DNA of 64,000 nt, from NCBI GenBank assembly GCA_009767595.1, contig VSDK01014135.1:1-64000 (forward strand), in the 5' to 3' direction. The notes below the pieces were generated by a model. It did no database searches, was not told the DNA's origin, and saw only the letters and a list, made by a program, of their open reading frames with translations. This document shows positions 11,907-23,577 of this stretch, in pieces. The position numbers were made by a program, and so were the translations under genes. Source of the stretch: Symbiodinium kawagutii (taxonomy: Eukaryota; Sar; Dinophyceae; Suessiales; Symbiodiniaceae). Position 1 is the stretch's first letter. The number at the start of each line of letters is the position of its first letter.

Positions 11907-12514
11907 CTGTGCCTCGAAAAACGCTGCATCCGAAGGCCGGCGTCACGGGCAGTTGCTGTTGAGACTATGCTTGGTCCAGAGGCGGCACGTGATGGTTTTG
12001 CTGATTTTGGTGATACCTCGATACAAATACAATGATAATAATATAGAATTTATAGAATTTATGTATAAATGAATAAGTAAATAACTATATATAAATATAT
12101 AGATATATATGTACATATATTCATGTAAAAATGCATATGTACAACTAGCATGCAGTGCAATCCATTGCAACACTACTGCCAAGCAGGAATTGACTATGGC
12201 TCGAGCGGAGCTGTACGTCTATGGCTCCAAGTATGCCATCCACTTCGCAAGTCCGGGGCATCACCTTGCATGGCTATCAATGGTGAAGGTATCAATGGTG
12301 AAGGTATCAGTGGTGAACATCAATGATGGGAATATTATGGGAATATCAGTTCACTGGGAAAACTCAATATCAATGATGGCTCATCAGTTCACCATATCAA
12401 TGAAAAAAATCATGGGAATATCAATGATCCATGTCTATTATACTTACGAATCTTGAATATTCATGCATTTTTGCCTCAAGTAGTGTGTCCACGGCCATTT
12501 TCTCTAAGGTTTAC

Positions 12515-12681
12515 TATCTGTTCGAAGATCGATGGATCATTATGAAACATGTTCATCACAATATGGCGATTGGTCAATACCCATCCCTGGCTGTACACAT
12601 CCCAGAATACTCGCACCCTGGGGATGGGTTCACCTGCAGCGAAATTGGATGGTACAAGAGACCGGGGTCCACCATCATTGG
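12515..12681 (-). CDS. Putative internal exon, 55 codons
   Basis: Minus-strand exon: acceptor GCTAACTTAG, two bases plus 55 codons, donor CAGATA|GTAAAC. Includes PIPRVRVFWDVYSQGWVLTN and a tail MFHNDPSIFEQI. An alternative acceptor is TTTCGCTGCAG, a little downstream. The plus strand is open over much of the island. No family recognised. Confidence 0.45.
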
Positions 12682-12758
12682 CTAAGTTAGCTTATAGCTA
12701 GGGAAAGTACCAGGCAAATGGGGGATATAAGTATGGTTCAATGGCGAATCTTAACAAC

Positions 12759-12977
12759 CTTAGAACCATGGGGCCCCTCCTTGTATTGATCCATACCCAT
12801 ATCATCACGTCTGCTTCCTTGTGATTTCTGAGTCATGTGGCTCCTGCCACCAAGGTTTTGTGGTCTCATCCCAAGCCTTTGCAAATCCCAGCACGAACCC
12901 GCCTTGGACATGAAATTGATGGCGTAATCGATCAACCTGAGCAGGAAGGTGCTCTTCGCTTCACTGATTGCCCCTTG
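12759..12977 (-). CDS. Putative internal exon, 73 codons
   Basis: Minus-strand exon: acceptor TGCGTGTATAG, exactly 73 open codons, donor TCTAAG|GTTGTT (an alternative CCATG|GTTCTA would match the phase of the next exon). It begins QGAISEAKSTFLLRLIDYAI and continues into a Gly/Arg/Gln-rich polar stretch, RPQNLGGRSHMTQKSQGSRR. Probably the same gene as the exons at 12.5 and 11.8 kb. Product unknown. Confidence 0.5.
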
Positions 12978-13559
12978 CTATACACGCACAAATTGATATG
13001 CATATATGTATATATAATTATATAGATGTATGTATATACAAATATATGTAATCGTAAATATGTATATTTGTATATGCATATTTGTATATATATATATATA
13101 TATATGTATATTTTTATTTATCTATTTAAGTCAAACATATGTTAGCAAAATGTATTTGGTAACAACATCCATGTAGAAATATGATATGCTTTTCCATTCT
13201 TTTATAATCAATTATGTCCGGGCACTATCACCTCACACATATTCATATGGCACGATATCTGTTTAAATTGTTAAACATAATGCATCACAGCCTACATCTC
13301 TGTTTTAAAGCTAGCAGGTGTTGTCAATATATTTGGGTGGTCTGACTGACTATTCAACAATCATTGGAGTCAACCACATTCTGCCAACTCCGATTGATGG
13401 ACGCCCTCGCAGGATGACATTTTGTTTTTGATGGTGCATCAGATGTAGAGTAGCTAGATAGTCGTACAACAGGGTACTAGTTGGATAGTTGGATCACAGG
13501 TTATGCAAGGATACAAATCAATCAACTTACTGGCAGAATGGAATGTAGTGGGATATTAA

Positions 13560-13740
13560 GTTCACTGATGAAACATATTGGCTAATTCGCCAATGATGTG
13601 CCAAGCATTGACAATGGTGCGGTTTCCAGCGCTGAGAGGCCAGGAAATGCTTGGCTAATCATCAGTAACTTTGTCATTGCTCTTGAACTCACCAAATGGA
13701 TGCTTCAAGGGGTCAAGCGCGCCTAAACAACAGAAATCAT
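13560..13740. CDS. Exon-like island, both strands open
   Basis: Plus strand: an open frame to a TAA stop with NAWLIISNFVIALELTKWML. Minus strand: strong acceptor TTTCCTGGCCTCTCAG followed by AGNRTIVNAWHIIGELANMF, and a 30-bp micro-exon candidate between TTCTGTTGTTTAG and GTGAGT. The minus reading would fit the neighbouring minus exons, but I cannot decide. Confidence 0.3.
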
Positions 13741-13879
13741 AGCTTGAGGTGCCATGGTCAGCTGGGGGGAGGGGGGGGTACAGCTACAACAAAATCCAAT
13801 GCTACACTGAGCGCAAGACTTGTACTGAGGATATTACTGGTGGTAGGCTGTTGGCTGCATGAACTGAAACCGGCTGACT

Positions 13880-13926
<47 letters not shown>
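13880..13926. repeat. (ATC)n microsatellite
   Basis: About 15 ATC/CAT units. They create a spurious poly-His frame. Confidence 0.95.
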
Positions 13927-14007
13927 TGCCAGTTAGAACCAGCTGGTTATCATCATCACTAACCACGATTCTTTATGTAGCAATCTGGGGTCCAGAAACA
14001 AATACCG

Positions 14008-14440
14008 AGTGCCACTGAGGTCGCACACTCTTTGGCCTCGACATCCGCCTGGACAGTGATAGCTCTGATTGTTGTGGCCGCGGCACTGTCAGAAGTAGTA
14101 GCATTCGCAAAAGTGGAAATAGGAATAGGAACTGTTAATGCTAATGTGGTTGTAATGTACCAATAGAATGGTTGTAAGTATAGGTATTGGTGAGTAAGAA
14201 TACTGTACCAATAGGAATAGGAACTGTTCTTGTGCTTGTAATTGGCGCAGGTATTGATGTTCTAATTGTTCTTGTGGCAGCTGATGGTGTGAGTGTTGTT
14301 GACAATGTTCTTTTTGTGAATATGGTTTCTGCGAAACAAACTGTGCGATGCGAAGCGTTGCTGAAAAGCCACAGAGCTGGAAATGTTGGTAACACCAAAA
14401 CTTCAGATTACAGATCTATACATGGTGCACCGGTTGGCGA
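14008..14440. CDS. Possible exons, open on both strands
   Basis: Plus frames are open and hydrophobic (WTVIALIVVAAALSEVVAFA; VLVLVIGAGIDVLIVLVAAD). The minus frame is open and Thr/Pro-rich. The motif ATAGGAATAGGAACTGTT occurs twice (about 14118 and 14209). Could be low-complexity intron or exon. Confidence 0.2.
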
Positions 14441-14875
14441 CCAAGGATGAAAAATGATTCATGGTGGTGATGTTAGACTGGAATCACATATGGTACTGGT
14501 TGGCGGTTTCAACCGCTATGAAAAATGTTCGTCAACAACAAGGCGATGCGTGGTCAATTGAATCCATGAAACTATATTCAATTCATTAACGATTGTCTTC
14601 CCTATAGTTTGACCCATAGCCATATTCAATCCATTAACCACCCTTCAACCATCAAATCAACTCATCATCCCTTCCCACTCTGGTGATCCAACATGGCAAT
14701 GGAAAATCATGGAAAATCACCATTTCCAATAGGTAAGTAATCTACTTGCATGGTGGATTATCCAGCCAGCCATGTTAGATCACCACCATTTGTAGATGTC
14801 AAACATCCAAGGCCATCACCACCATAGGCCTCACTAAACATCCTACCATTCACCACCCGCACCCGCCATGGTCAC

Positions 14876-14990
14876 CTGGGCGCCTTGGCACAAGCCCAGA
14901 CTGCGTTGCACACGTTGGTCAGGTGCGACATCTGAACCTGATGCCACGGCCGGACACGGCCTTCCGTCCCTTGATTTGGCGAGCTGGGTC
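14876..14990. CDS. GC-rich exon-like island beside family A
   Basis: Minus: ...CTTGACCCAG| then 36 open codons to GCGCCCAG|GTGACC. Plus: open frame HVGQVRHLNLMPRPDTAFRP ending CGAGCTGG|GTCAAG, the possible donor lying inside the family A terminal repeat. Probably an exon bounded by a family A insertion; orientation unresolved. Confidence 0.35.
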
Positions 14991-15083
14991 AAGCTCTTAA
15001 CCATCAATATTAAGCAACAATAATGGGGAAAACCATGGTTGATGGTGGGAACCAGGGGTACAGGGTTTCGACCCACTGCCATT
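14976..15083 (+). mobile_element. MITE-like family A copy 3
   Basis: Begins TGGCGAGCTGGGTCAAG and ends TTTCGACCCACTGCCAT. The core AACCAGGGGTACAGGG is the reverse complement of most other copies, so this one lies in the opposite orientation. Confidence 0.6.
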
Positions 15084-15249
15084 TTAGAGGGAAATCCCTT
15101 GATTTTAGAGGGAAACCCCTTGATTTTAGAGGGAAACCCCTTGATTTTAGAGGGAAACCCCTTGATTTTAGAGGGAAATCCCTTGATTTTAGAGGGAAAC
15201 CCCTTGATTTTAGAGGGAAATCCCTTGATTTGAGAGAGAAATCGTGTTG
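15081..15249. repeat. 21-bp tandem repeat, 8 units
   Basis: Eight head-to-tail units of ATTTTAGAGGGAAACCCCTTG, some with a T in place of one C, the last diverged. The 21-bp length keeps frames open on both strands (for example FRGKPLD on plus), so open frames here are not evidence of a gene. Confidence 0.95.
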
Positions 15250-15439
15250 AGACATCGAGAATCCCTTGACTTTAGAGGGAAAACCTGCGAAACAAATGGG
15301 GTTAATGGTGGTGAATGGTGGCTAATGGTGGCTGATATATTGTCAACCTACATTTCATAAGGGAAGCCTGCTGTAAATTGTGGATGATTGTAGATTCTGA
15401 TGGTTCATGGTGGTTCATAGTGGTTCATAGTGGTTAGCA

Positions 15440-16250
15440 AATACGTTTGAAGGGATGGAGAAGGGTTCAATATAGACAAATATTTAAGGAAACCATAGGG
15501 AAAGCATCAAGTTTCTGGAGTGTCCCCATCGACAGGCTCACATTTGTGCAGTATGGCATAGAAGGGATGAATGTCTCATTCCAACTCTCTGGAACAAAAG
15601 TTTCACATGCCAGTTCCCGAAAAATGCAGCCATGAAACTTGTGGAGTGTGTAACAGTGCCATGCATGTCCTTTAGTATAGACGAAGCAGTGTTTCTATGT
15701 TTGATCATCGTCCAGGAATAGTCAGCGCCAAGAAGCCCTTGAAAGTTTCATGACGTTTTCTATTCAATTTTGATGTGTGGCTTGTGTTTTGCAATAGTGC
15801 CAGAAAGATACTGTCACGTAAAAAAACAAGTTGAACATGCACCTTTGGAATCAAACACATTTGCAAACATAGGATGGTCCGAGGTGGGGAGAAATCAACA
15901 ATTCATTTTGGAAAAGGTACCCTGTAGTGCCAAGACCTTGTGAAACGTCAAGAAAACAAACAGATCGTGTTAACACTTGAAACAAACAGAACCATACATC
16001 CCGTATATTACCATGATGTTCGCATATATATATATACCCTAGTTTTCAAGCAACGTTTGTTTTAATAGTCGTTTGGCCAACACCGGTTATTGAAATGGTC
16101 GATGGAAAAATAATAGGCGATGGGTTCCCCATGAATGTGGCTCCTGACCAGCCCAAAGGTGCCACACAGCTAATAATGGTGATGAAGTGCAAAACTAAGG
16201 CGCAACATCGTTTTTCAGTCGTTCTCACCATCCAACCGGGCCCGCACAGA
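15440..16250. other. Complex DNA, no firm gene
   Basis: Non-simple sequence with short open frames on both strands (plus 15447-15635; minus over the same interval; both strands at 16.05-16.28 kb). I found no consistent splice pair. Possibly exons or an old element. Confidence 0.25.
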
Positions 16251-16256
16251 ACAGCT

Positions 16257-17560
16257 ATACCCTCAACTACGTGGGGTCTAGACTAGGTCTCTAGGGATAC
16301 ACGGTACAGCAGTGGTCTGAAAGAGTCCATTGCCATTCTAGACCTTCGAGGAAGCTAGCATTGTAGACTTTCTGCGTGTGTGCCTGTGGAAAAGTCTAAG
16401 AGAGTCCAGAACCATTCCTNNNNNNNNNNNNNNNNNNNNNNNNNNNNNNNNNNNNNNNNNNNNNNNNNNNNNNNNNNNNNNNNNNNNNNNNNNNNNNNNN
16501 NNNNNNNNNNNNNNNNNNNNNNNNNAGAGTCCAGAACCATTCCTGCTCTGTGCATCTCCCCGCAGTACTTTGCACATTTGTGCGTTTGGTCTTGGCTGGT
16601 AGGTCTTTAGGGTACCTGGCTCGGTAATACTTTAAGTGATGTACCTTTAAGAAACTGTTTTGGGAATGTTTCGGACAGGGAGCGGGCGAGGCTGCATTTG
16701 TTTTTGCCAAATCTCTCCACTGGGATGTGCTTTTCTTGCCGGAACAAATTTTGACTGCACCCTCAGGTTGCTGGTCTGGTCAAGAGCACAGAAAGACAAA
16801 CAAACAAACAAACAAACAAACAAACAAACGCGCACATACACATGGCAAAAAAGAAACAGGGAGAATAAGAAAGTGCCCGTTTTTCCTCCCTGGGGATGGA
16901 GAGGAATGATGAGAAGTCTCGTCCGAGTTGGACATGCAGTTGCGGCTGATGATTTGGTATGTTTTGGTATCATTTTGAATTAGAAGTCTGGCCCTTAGAA
17001 AGGTCTAGAATGCTTTCCCTTGCGATAATCCATGGTCTTTCCCACATCCTGCTGGGGATACCGTTCCAGACCCACAATGGGAGAACCAAAGCGTTCGGAA
17101 CAATGATGCCATTGGGGTCATGTTAGCTCCCCGTTGGATCATTGGTTAGAATATGTATGGACGCGATGGGGAAAAAATTATATGATCTTTTGGTACACAC
17201 ATTTTCACTTGCCTAAAATGCACCCTGGGGGTCCGGGGTCATGTGAAGTCCTGGTGGGGCTACACATGGCTGTGCTATGTTGTGTTCCTACCTCTTTATC
17301 TACTTTTGTATTCACATGTAATGTATTTGTTGTTGGTATGCAGACCGGGTATACACGGATTAGCGCCCCAAAAATGGAAAGACCGAGAACGGTGCACCAT
17401 ATATCTGAAAGGATTTTGTTTTAGTCCCATGAGCCCTTTCTAAAGGTCTAGTTAGCAATCCAAAAACTTATGTGAATTGATGTGGAACAAGGTCATGAGG
17501 CCCGTTCTTTTGGGTCTAAATTGAAACCTAAATTGAAATCAACCCAGTTGTCCCTCCAAG
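16257..17560 (+). repeat. Direct duplication, copy 1 (contains N gap)
   Basis: Nearly identical to 19382-20540. Differences: the N gap, a 5-bp TGGTC duplication, a longer AAAC microsatellite near 16800, a missing G near 17512, and a few substitutions, mainly at the 3' end. Starts ATACCCTCAACTACGTGGGG and ends GTTGTCCCTCCAAG. No convincing target-site duplication or terminal inverted repeat. Open frames of ~100 codons occur on both strands in both copies, but no protein family is recognisable. Confidence 0.9.
16420..16525. other. Assembly gap (106 N)
   Basis: Both flanks carry the same 19 bases, AGAGTCCAGAACCATTCCT, ending before and beginning after the Ns. The second repeat copy has this word once with no gap, so the gap is probably an unmerged overlap. 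Confidence 0.95.
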
Positions 17561-18260
17561 TAGTAGAGAGTATGAGTAGCTCAACCTTGCCCCAAGAGTC
17601 TCGCGCGATCACAAGTTCTTGACGCACATGCTGCATCACAATTGTGCACATAACTGGGGGTATGGGGCCACGTAAAACCAAGGGCCACTGAAAGTTTTCT
17701 TTCAACCAACCCATCCAAAAAAGTTGACACTGCCGCCTTTGCAGTTAACACCGGGGTCATGCTGCCGACAACCCCCTAGCGCTTCTTGGAATCAGGTAGC
17801 ACAACTGACAGCCCAGCACGCTCAACCAACTTAGCTGCGAAAGACTCCACCCAGCAAGCATACACACATGCTCATGTTTAGGCGATGCACACGATGCACA
17901 CGTTGCAGTTGCAATCGCGCATTTGCGCTATTGGAAATGAAGCCAGAGTCTTGCACAATGAGCTAACTACACACACAATTATGGACCAAACATGGGCGCA
18001 TATGCAACAAATCCCACAGATTGGCATACCAGCACCAACATCATATATGTAAAACATCAACAGGACTGCTACACATCAAGCTTGGTCTTTAGAAATTTTA
18101 TTTCCAAAGAAGATACATGAAAGGTTTCAACGGCTTCTGGCATGATGTGCAGCACAGAGCAATGCATTTGAAGCAGTGGTCACCGTACATACACTAAAGT
18201 TGGCTAAACTGGGTCAACCCCTCTAAGCGCTGCATTTGCACTGAAGTAGTAGTTCAGGTC
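17561..18260. other. Unassigned spacer
   Basis: Unique sequence between the duplication copies, moderately GC. Short open frames only; no consistent splice model found. Confidence 0.4.
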
Positions 18261-18266
18261 TAGTTG

Positions 18267-18711
18267 TCAATCGATATCCACTTGTTCACAAATAGAAACA
18301 ATAGCAGCTGAGAATTGACAGGCAGGACTTCTAGTTTTTCGCCTGAAGCAAAATGACAATTTATATGGCTTCGTCATGCCTCGCATAGATATCGCCCAAA
18401 TTTTGCACTGTCCTGATGGATTCACAATTATTGGTCCATTCCAGATTGATCTATGTAGTTGGTGGCAAAATCTTTTTTGGACAGCTGCGCATTTCAGCTT
18501 TGTCACCATGTTATTTTTGGGAAAATGGATCCTACAAAAAATCGTCTTTTTTGGGGGGCGTCGTTCACACAAAATAACGGGCGTTCACAGGAAAAAACAG
18601 GCGTTTCACACCGTTTCACGCCGTTTCACGCGGCGCCCCCTGGATGATGTGTTTCTTTCCAATTCCTGGATTTACGCTCCTAACAGTTGCAACAGTGTTG
18701 ATGGGATATAA
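18267..18711. CDS. Possible exon region, both strands open
   Basis: Minus frame open for 101 codons (includes RFCHQLHRSIWNGPIIVNPS) and plus frame open for 111 codons (includes DGFTIIGPFQIDLCSWWQNL). Neither matches a family I know. The plus frame runs through a CGTTTCAC repeat, so the minus frame is slightly favoured. Confidence 0.25.
18552..18641. repeat. CGTTTCAC-rich short element
   Basis: About 90 bp bounded by GGGGGGCGTCG and GCGGCGCCCCC (imperfect inverted ends), with three CGTTTCAC-type units inside. Possibly a small inverted-repeat element. Confidence 0.4.
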
Positions 18712-19381
18712 CCATGTAATTACCCGTCGTACCCCACAGTAACATCACAGTGCTTCAATTTCTGCTGTCCATCAATCTCAGTCGCACATGTCAAGCCATT
18801 GACATGACAGGGTCTTCTGGCATGCAGGTGGATATTAGAAATATATGTTGACATTAAATGATCATCAAATGATCGAGCTTGCTCCTAGTTCATGGAACGC
18901 CTATTTTTTGACAAGGCCATGATCATGAAGCGCCTCATCTTGAAACTGGCGCCATGAAACGCCTATTTCAATAACCGGCATATCTCATGATATGCTTACT
19001 GTGCTGTCATGTCATGATCATGGTCGTGATTGGTCACCTGCAATACTATTTTTTAGTTTCACAAAGTGATGAAATTGATGGTGAGACATGAACTTATATG
19101 GAACTGAGCTGCCCTACCTTTTCATGATACTTCGAAGGAAAACCTACCATCTTGAAAAAAACACTTACCTGGACAAAAACCAATTTGAGCACTGTGGTAC
19201 AACTATGAAAACGGCATCAAAAACATATTCCAGGTAAAAACAGCAACTTAGCCACAAAAACGGCGACCAATGGATATATTGATTCACGAAGAACATCACA
19301 GAACCAACGAACCAACTAACATGAAAAACACATTGGCAATACACCCATTTCAGACACATAGACGCAAGACATGCATGTAAG

Positions 19382-20540
19382 ATACCCTCAACTACGTGGG
19401 GTCTAGACTAGGTCTCTAGGGATACACGGTACAGCAGTGGTCTGAAAGAGTCCATTGCCATTCTAGACCTTCGAGGAAGCTAGCATTGTAGACTTTATGC
19501 GTGTGTGCCTGTGGAAAAGTCTAAGAGAGTCCAGAACCATTCCTGCTCTGTGCATCTCCCCGCAGTACTTTGCACATTTGTGCGTTTGGTCTTGGCTGGT
19601 AGGTCTTTAGGGTACCTGGCTCGGTAATACTTTAAGTGATGTACCTTTAAGAAACTGTTTTGGGAATGTTTCGGACAGGGAGCGGGCGAGGCTGCATTTG
19701 TTTTTGCCAAATCTCTCCACTGGGATGTGCTTTTCTTGCCGGAACAAATTTTGACTGCACCCTCAGGTTGCTGGTCAAGAGCACAGAAAGACAAACAGAC
19801 AAACAAACGCGCACATACACATGGCAAAAAAGAAACAGGGAGAATAAGAAAGTGCCCGTTTTTTCTCCCTGGGGGTGGAGAGGAATGATGAGAAGTCTCG
19901 TCCGAGTTGGACATGCAGTTGCGGCTGATGATTTGGTATGTTTTGGTATCATTTTGAATTAGAAGTCTGGCCCTTAGAAAGGTCTAGAATGCTTTCCCTT
20001 GCGATAATCCATGGTCTTTCCCACATCCTGCTGGGGATACCGTTCCAGACCCACAATGGGAGAACCAAAGCGTTCGGAACAATGATGCCATTGGGGTCAT
20101 GTTAGCTCCCCGTTGGATCATTGGTTAGAATATGTATGGACGCGATGGGGAAAAAATTATATGATCTTTTGGTACACACATTTTCACGTGCCTAAAATGC
20201 ACCCTGGGGGTCCGGGGTCATGTGAAGTCCTGGTGGGGCTACACATGGCTGTGCTATGTTGTGTTCCTACCTCTTTATCTACTTTTGTATTCACATGTAA
20301 TGTATTTGTTGTTGGTATGCAGACCGGGTATACACGGATTAGCGCCCCAAAAATGGAAAGACCGAGAACGGTGCACCATATATCTGAAAGAATTTTATTT
20401 TAGTCCCATGAGCCCTTTCTAAAGGTCTAGTTAGCAACCCAAAAGCTTATGTGAACTCATGTGGAACAAGGTCACAAGGCCCGTTCTTTTGGGGTCTAAA
20501 TTGAAACCTAAATTGAAATCAACCCAGTTGTCCCTCCAAG
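19382..20540 (+). repeat. Direct duplication, copy 2
   Basis: Gap-free partner of 16257-17560, offset 3,125 bp at the start and exactly 3,000 bp after the gap. It serves as a template for the true sequence across the N gap in copy 1. Confidence 0.9.
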
Positions 20541-20630
20541 GAATAGAGAATATCAACATCTAATTTCAATTTTTGCTAATAAAATTGTTCCATTGCAAAC
20601 TAGTACTTCGCTCACTCCATCACCTCCCAG

Positions 20631-20815
20631 ACTGGCTGGGAGTGAGCGTTACTGAAGGCAAACTGAAGGCATCGGACACCAAAGCACGAATGCAACAGGA
20701 TGGTACCAATGCACACTTAATCAGACACTTCTTCGACCTATTGGATGAAGTCCTTTGGCCTACAATCAAGATCAATCAAGTTTCATTCATGGAATTTCTG
20801 CCTCGTTCCACCTGA
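20631..20815 (+). CDS. Putative terminal exon
   Basis: Plus-strand frame after a strong acceptor (CCATCACCTCCCAG), open to TGA, with DWLGVSVTEGKLKASDTKAR and LIRHFFDLLDEVLWPTIKIN. The amphipathic composition supports coding. A small minus-strand alternative exists between GATGCCTTCAG and GGGAG|GTGATG. Product unknown. Confidence 0.4.
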
Positions 20816-21454
20816 TGTTAAAACCTTTGCGAGATTGACCTGCTGATGTAATGTGCAAACTCTCCACCCCTTATTGTCACAAACAGACCTTGAGTCCACA
20901 ATGGAGGCAAGCGGACCAGCAAAACTCCTGAAATAATAGTCGCAAGGGAAATAATAGTCGCAAGACATGGAATAACGGTCGCAGTGCAACAACTATTAAA
21001 ATAATAGTCTTCGACCCCTAGGGTATATATATATATACCATGCTGGAAGACTTGCAGTTGATGTGTGGTGAAGCTCTTGTCGGAGACAGATTCAGCTCCG
21101 TGAATAATACCCCTCATTATAATAATGCCACAAACCAAAAGTAGTTGTTGCTTGCTTGCATTCCTGGAATGGTTTGCTCTATCCCCCTTAAAAAGTCTCT
21201 GTGGCTTAAAACACACAATATCGTCGCAGGTCTATAATTGGTGTTTCTTCCTTGAAATTGTACTGATACAACTTAATTGCACTCCGAACACAAGTTCATG
21301 GCACTCTGCATGCACCTGTTTCCTCCGCTTTGATGAGCCAGCTATAGCCATACAGGCACTTGTTGGTGAGCGAATTGTAGGACCATAAACTCGATCTTAG
21401 CTTTCTCGCAGTTCACGCTTTTTCATTGACTGCTTGTACCTGTTATTCTGGCAG

Positions 21455-21644
21455 CATGACCGTCCTAGGGAGTATGTTTCAGTATCATTTGCTGGTTCAT
21501 CCGAATCGGTCCGCTGAAAGTAGTTTATTCGGCGATGACCTGTCCGAACGTCCCCCAACAATACTTCTTAAACGAGGGTTGTCGGCACAAGGCTATCATG
21601 AAGCATTCCCAATGATACCTTGCGGCAACTCCCTCATCGATTGA
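21455..21644 (+). CDS. Putative terminal exon, 62 codons
   Basis: Plus exon after a very good acceptor (TTGTACCTGTTATTCTGGCAG); one base, then codons including HLLVHPNRSAESSLFGDDLS and a C-terminal FPMIPCGNSLID before TGA. The minus strand is also open with a CAG|GTCATC donor. Unknown product. Confidence 0.4.
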
Positions 21645-21989
21645 CATACTCTCGGAAGGAGGACATGCATATGGTAGGGGTCTCACATTGGTTTATCCAT
21701 ACATGATGTACCCTGAAGTCACTTGTGGTTTCCCCATCAACAACGGCTATGAACTTAGACGGTTAGTAGGTATCACCATGTGTGGTAAGGGTCTCACATG
21801 AGAAAATGATAAGCCCTACTCTGGTGGTTTGAAGTTACATGAAACATATTAATCAACCAACCACTTGTCAAGAATTACTAGGGAAAATAAAAAATGGTTG
21901 GTGTTCATAATACTGTTATTTGAAACATATTAATCAACCAAGCCACCAAACAGTATTGAACCCACCAAACAGTATTGCTTCCCATCCCT

Positions 21990-22190
21990 GCGCGCCATGC
22001 CACTGACATCTTTGCCGTGCTTGGCGGCGCTTCCACCAACGAGGCGGTGGCAGCATGCAGAAAGCCGCGGAACAACTCACGGGGAAGCTGGCGACAGCCT
22101 GGGCACCCGGTGGCACCAACCCATGGGGCTTCACTACGCTTGGCAGGGATTGGTGCCCCCCAGTTGGCCAAGTTAGGTTTAACTGGGGGT
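21990..22190. CDS. GC-rich exon-like island
   Basis: All three plus frames are open, and two minus frames as well. The plus frame with MQKAAEQLTGKLATAWAPGG reads best, starting after a GGTGGCAG acceptor. The minus strand has a CTTCCCC|GTGAGT donor. Probably coding; frame and strand unresolved. Confidence 0.3.
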
Positions 22191-22959
22191 GACTACCGGC
22201 GAAAAAGTAGACTTAGGCGGCTTATAAACCAACTTATATCCAGGGGGGTAACCACTCTGGCTGGACCACATTCTTTCTATGCTGGAAATCATTTGGAAAT
22301 CCCCAATCAGCTCATTGGTTTCAACTATCCCCCAAAATGTGTCAAAATTGCTATCCCATGTGGTTAGGATGGTAAAGTGAAAAACACAGCATATTCGAAA
22401 CTGCAAACCAAATATGGTTGTTGAGCATCTCTTACTCATAAATCAAAAATCAAGGACCATCGGTCACAAATTGGTCAACTAAAATCAATCGGCAAGAAAA
22501 ACTGGTTTGAGTATGCATTTCCTTGGGGATGAAGCCATATACTTTCACACATGCCTTTCTGTTGAATCAAAAAAATCAAAACAAAAACGCATCACAAACA
22601 CACTTGCATACTTAACAGTGCACAACAGTCAATTATAATCTCAGAAATGCCTTACTGCATTACATTCATCGCATAACAATTTGATTTGTACTCCTCTACA
22701 GTAAGTTGAGTCACATTTGCCAATTGCTTGCACAAGTGCACTTGCATCTGTACAAATGTACATGTGCATTCTCGAAATGCATATCAACACTTAGGAATGT
22801 TTATGCATCCATGGGCATATTGTATATGCACAAAACAAACGCACGACAATGTACTGTAGATTTATACTGATACCCGCACATGTAGATCATACAGGTAAAC
22901 AACAATATACTACAAACAAACACACCTTTCACAACTGAAACACACATGCACAAAAACTA

Positions 22960-23170
22960 ACAACGACACATACATACATGCATGCATCCCAACATACATG
23001 CATGCACATGCATACATAGATAGTACAACAATGTAAATTGCTCCACACATGAAACACGTTTCCATACAGGTATGCAAATGTACATATGTGCATGTATCAT
23101 GCAAACGCACTTACCAGCATGCATGCATGCATGCAAATGTGCATGTGTGCATGTATCATGCAAACACACT
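22960..23170. repeat. TGCATG/CATGCA repeat
   Basis: Low-complexity tract of ACATGCATGCAT words and near copies of CATGTATCATGCAAACxCACTTA (twice). Noncoding. Confidence 0.8.
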
Positions 23171-23504
23171 TAGGTGCATACATACATGTGAACAAACACA
23201 CAGAAATAGTGGGAACTTGGCCATACCTTCCAAATCATGTTCACACACACACCATGCACAATGGGTCCCGGAACAAATGTAAGCAACACAAACTTCATTA
23301 GTACCGAAGCCGAAACATCCCAAAAAGAGTGAACAAACATCATGGTCACAAGCCAATCTCAAAGTTCATCATTGGCGATCGTGAACATACTACTATGATC
23401 ACACTGACACTTGTGACATGTCAACGGGTATCCACCAGCCAACTCACCAATCACCCAACGAACCAACCAACCCAACCCAACCCGCCACCTTCACACCTTC
23501 AACA

Positions 23505-23577
23505 AGCAAAACCCGTCCGTTGCCGAGCAACCAATTTCGGTGGCACCCATGGACCAAAGAGTCATGCTGAAGTTCTG
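23505..23577 (+). CDS. Putative exon
   Basis: Plus frame containing VRCRATNFGGTHGPKSHAEV, ending at a strong donor, CTGAG|GTATGT. The reverse strand has the mirror signal (CATACCTCAG acceptor, NFSMTLWSMGATEI), so strand is uncertain. Confidence 0.3.

Noticed and set aside
13696..13962. Poly-His open frame
   Set aside because: Made by the (ATC)n microsatellite.
15081..15249. CRISPR-like short repeats
   Set aside because: Units are directly adjacent with no spacers; this is a minisatellite in a eukaryotic context.
16338..16710. Open frames spanning the N gap
   Set aside because: They exist only because Ns translate without stops.
16647..20403. Paired ~100-codon frames in both duplication copies
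   Set aside because: They are conserved because the duplication is recent; open on both strands, with no recognisable family or splice context.
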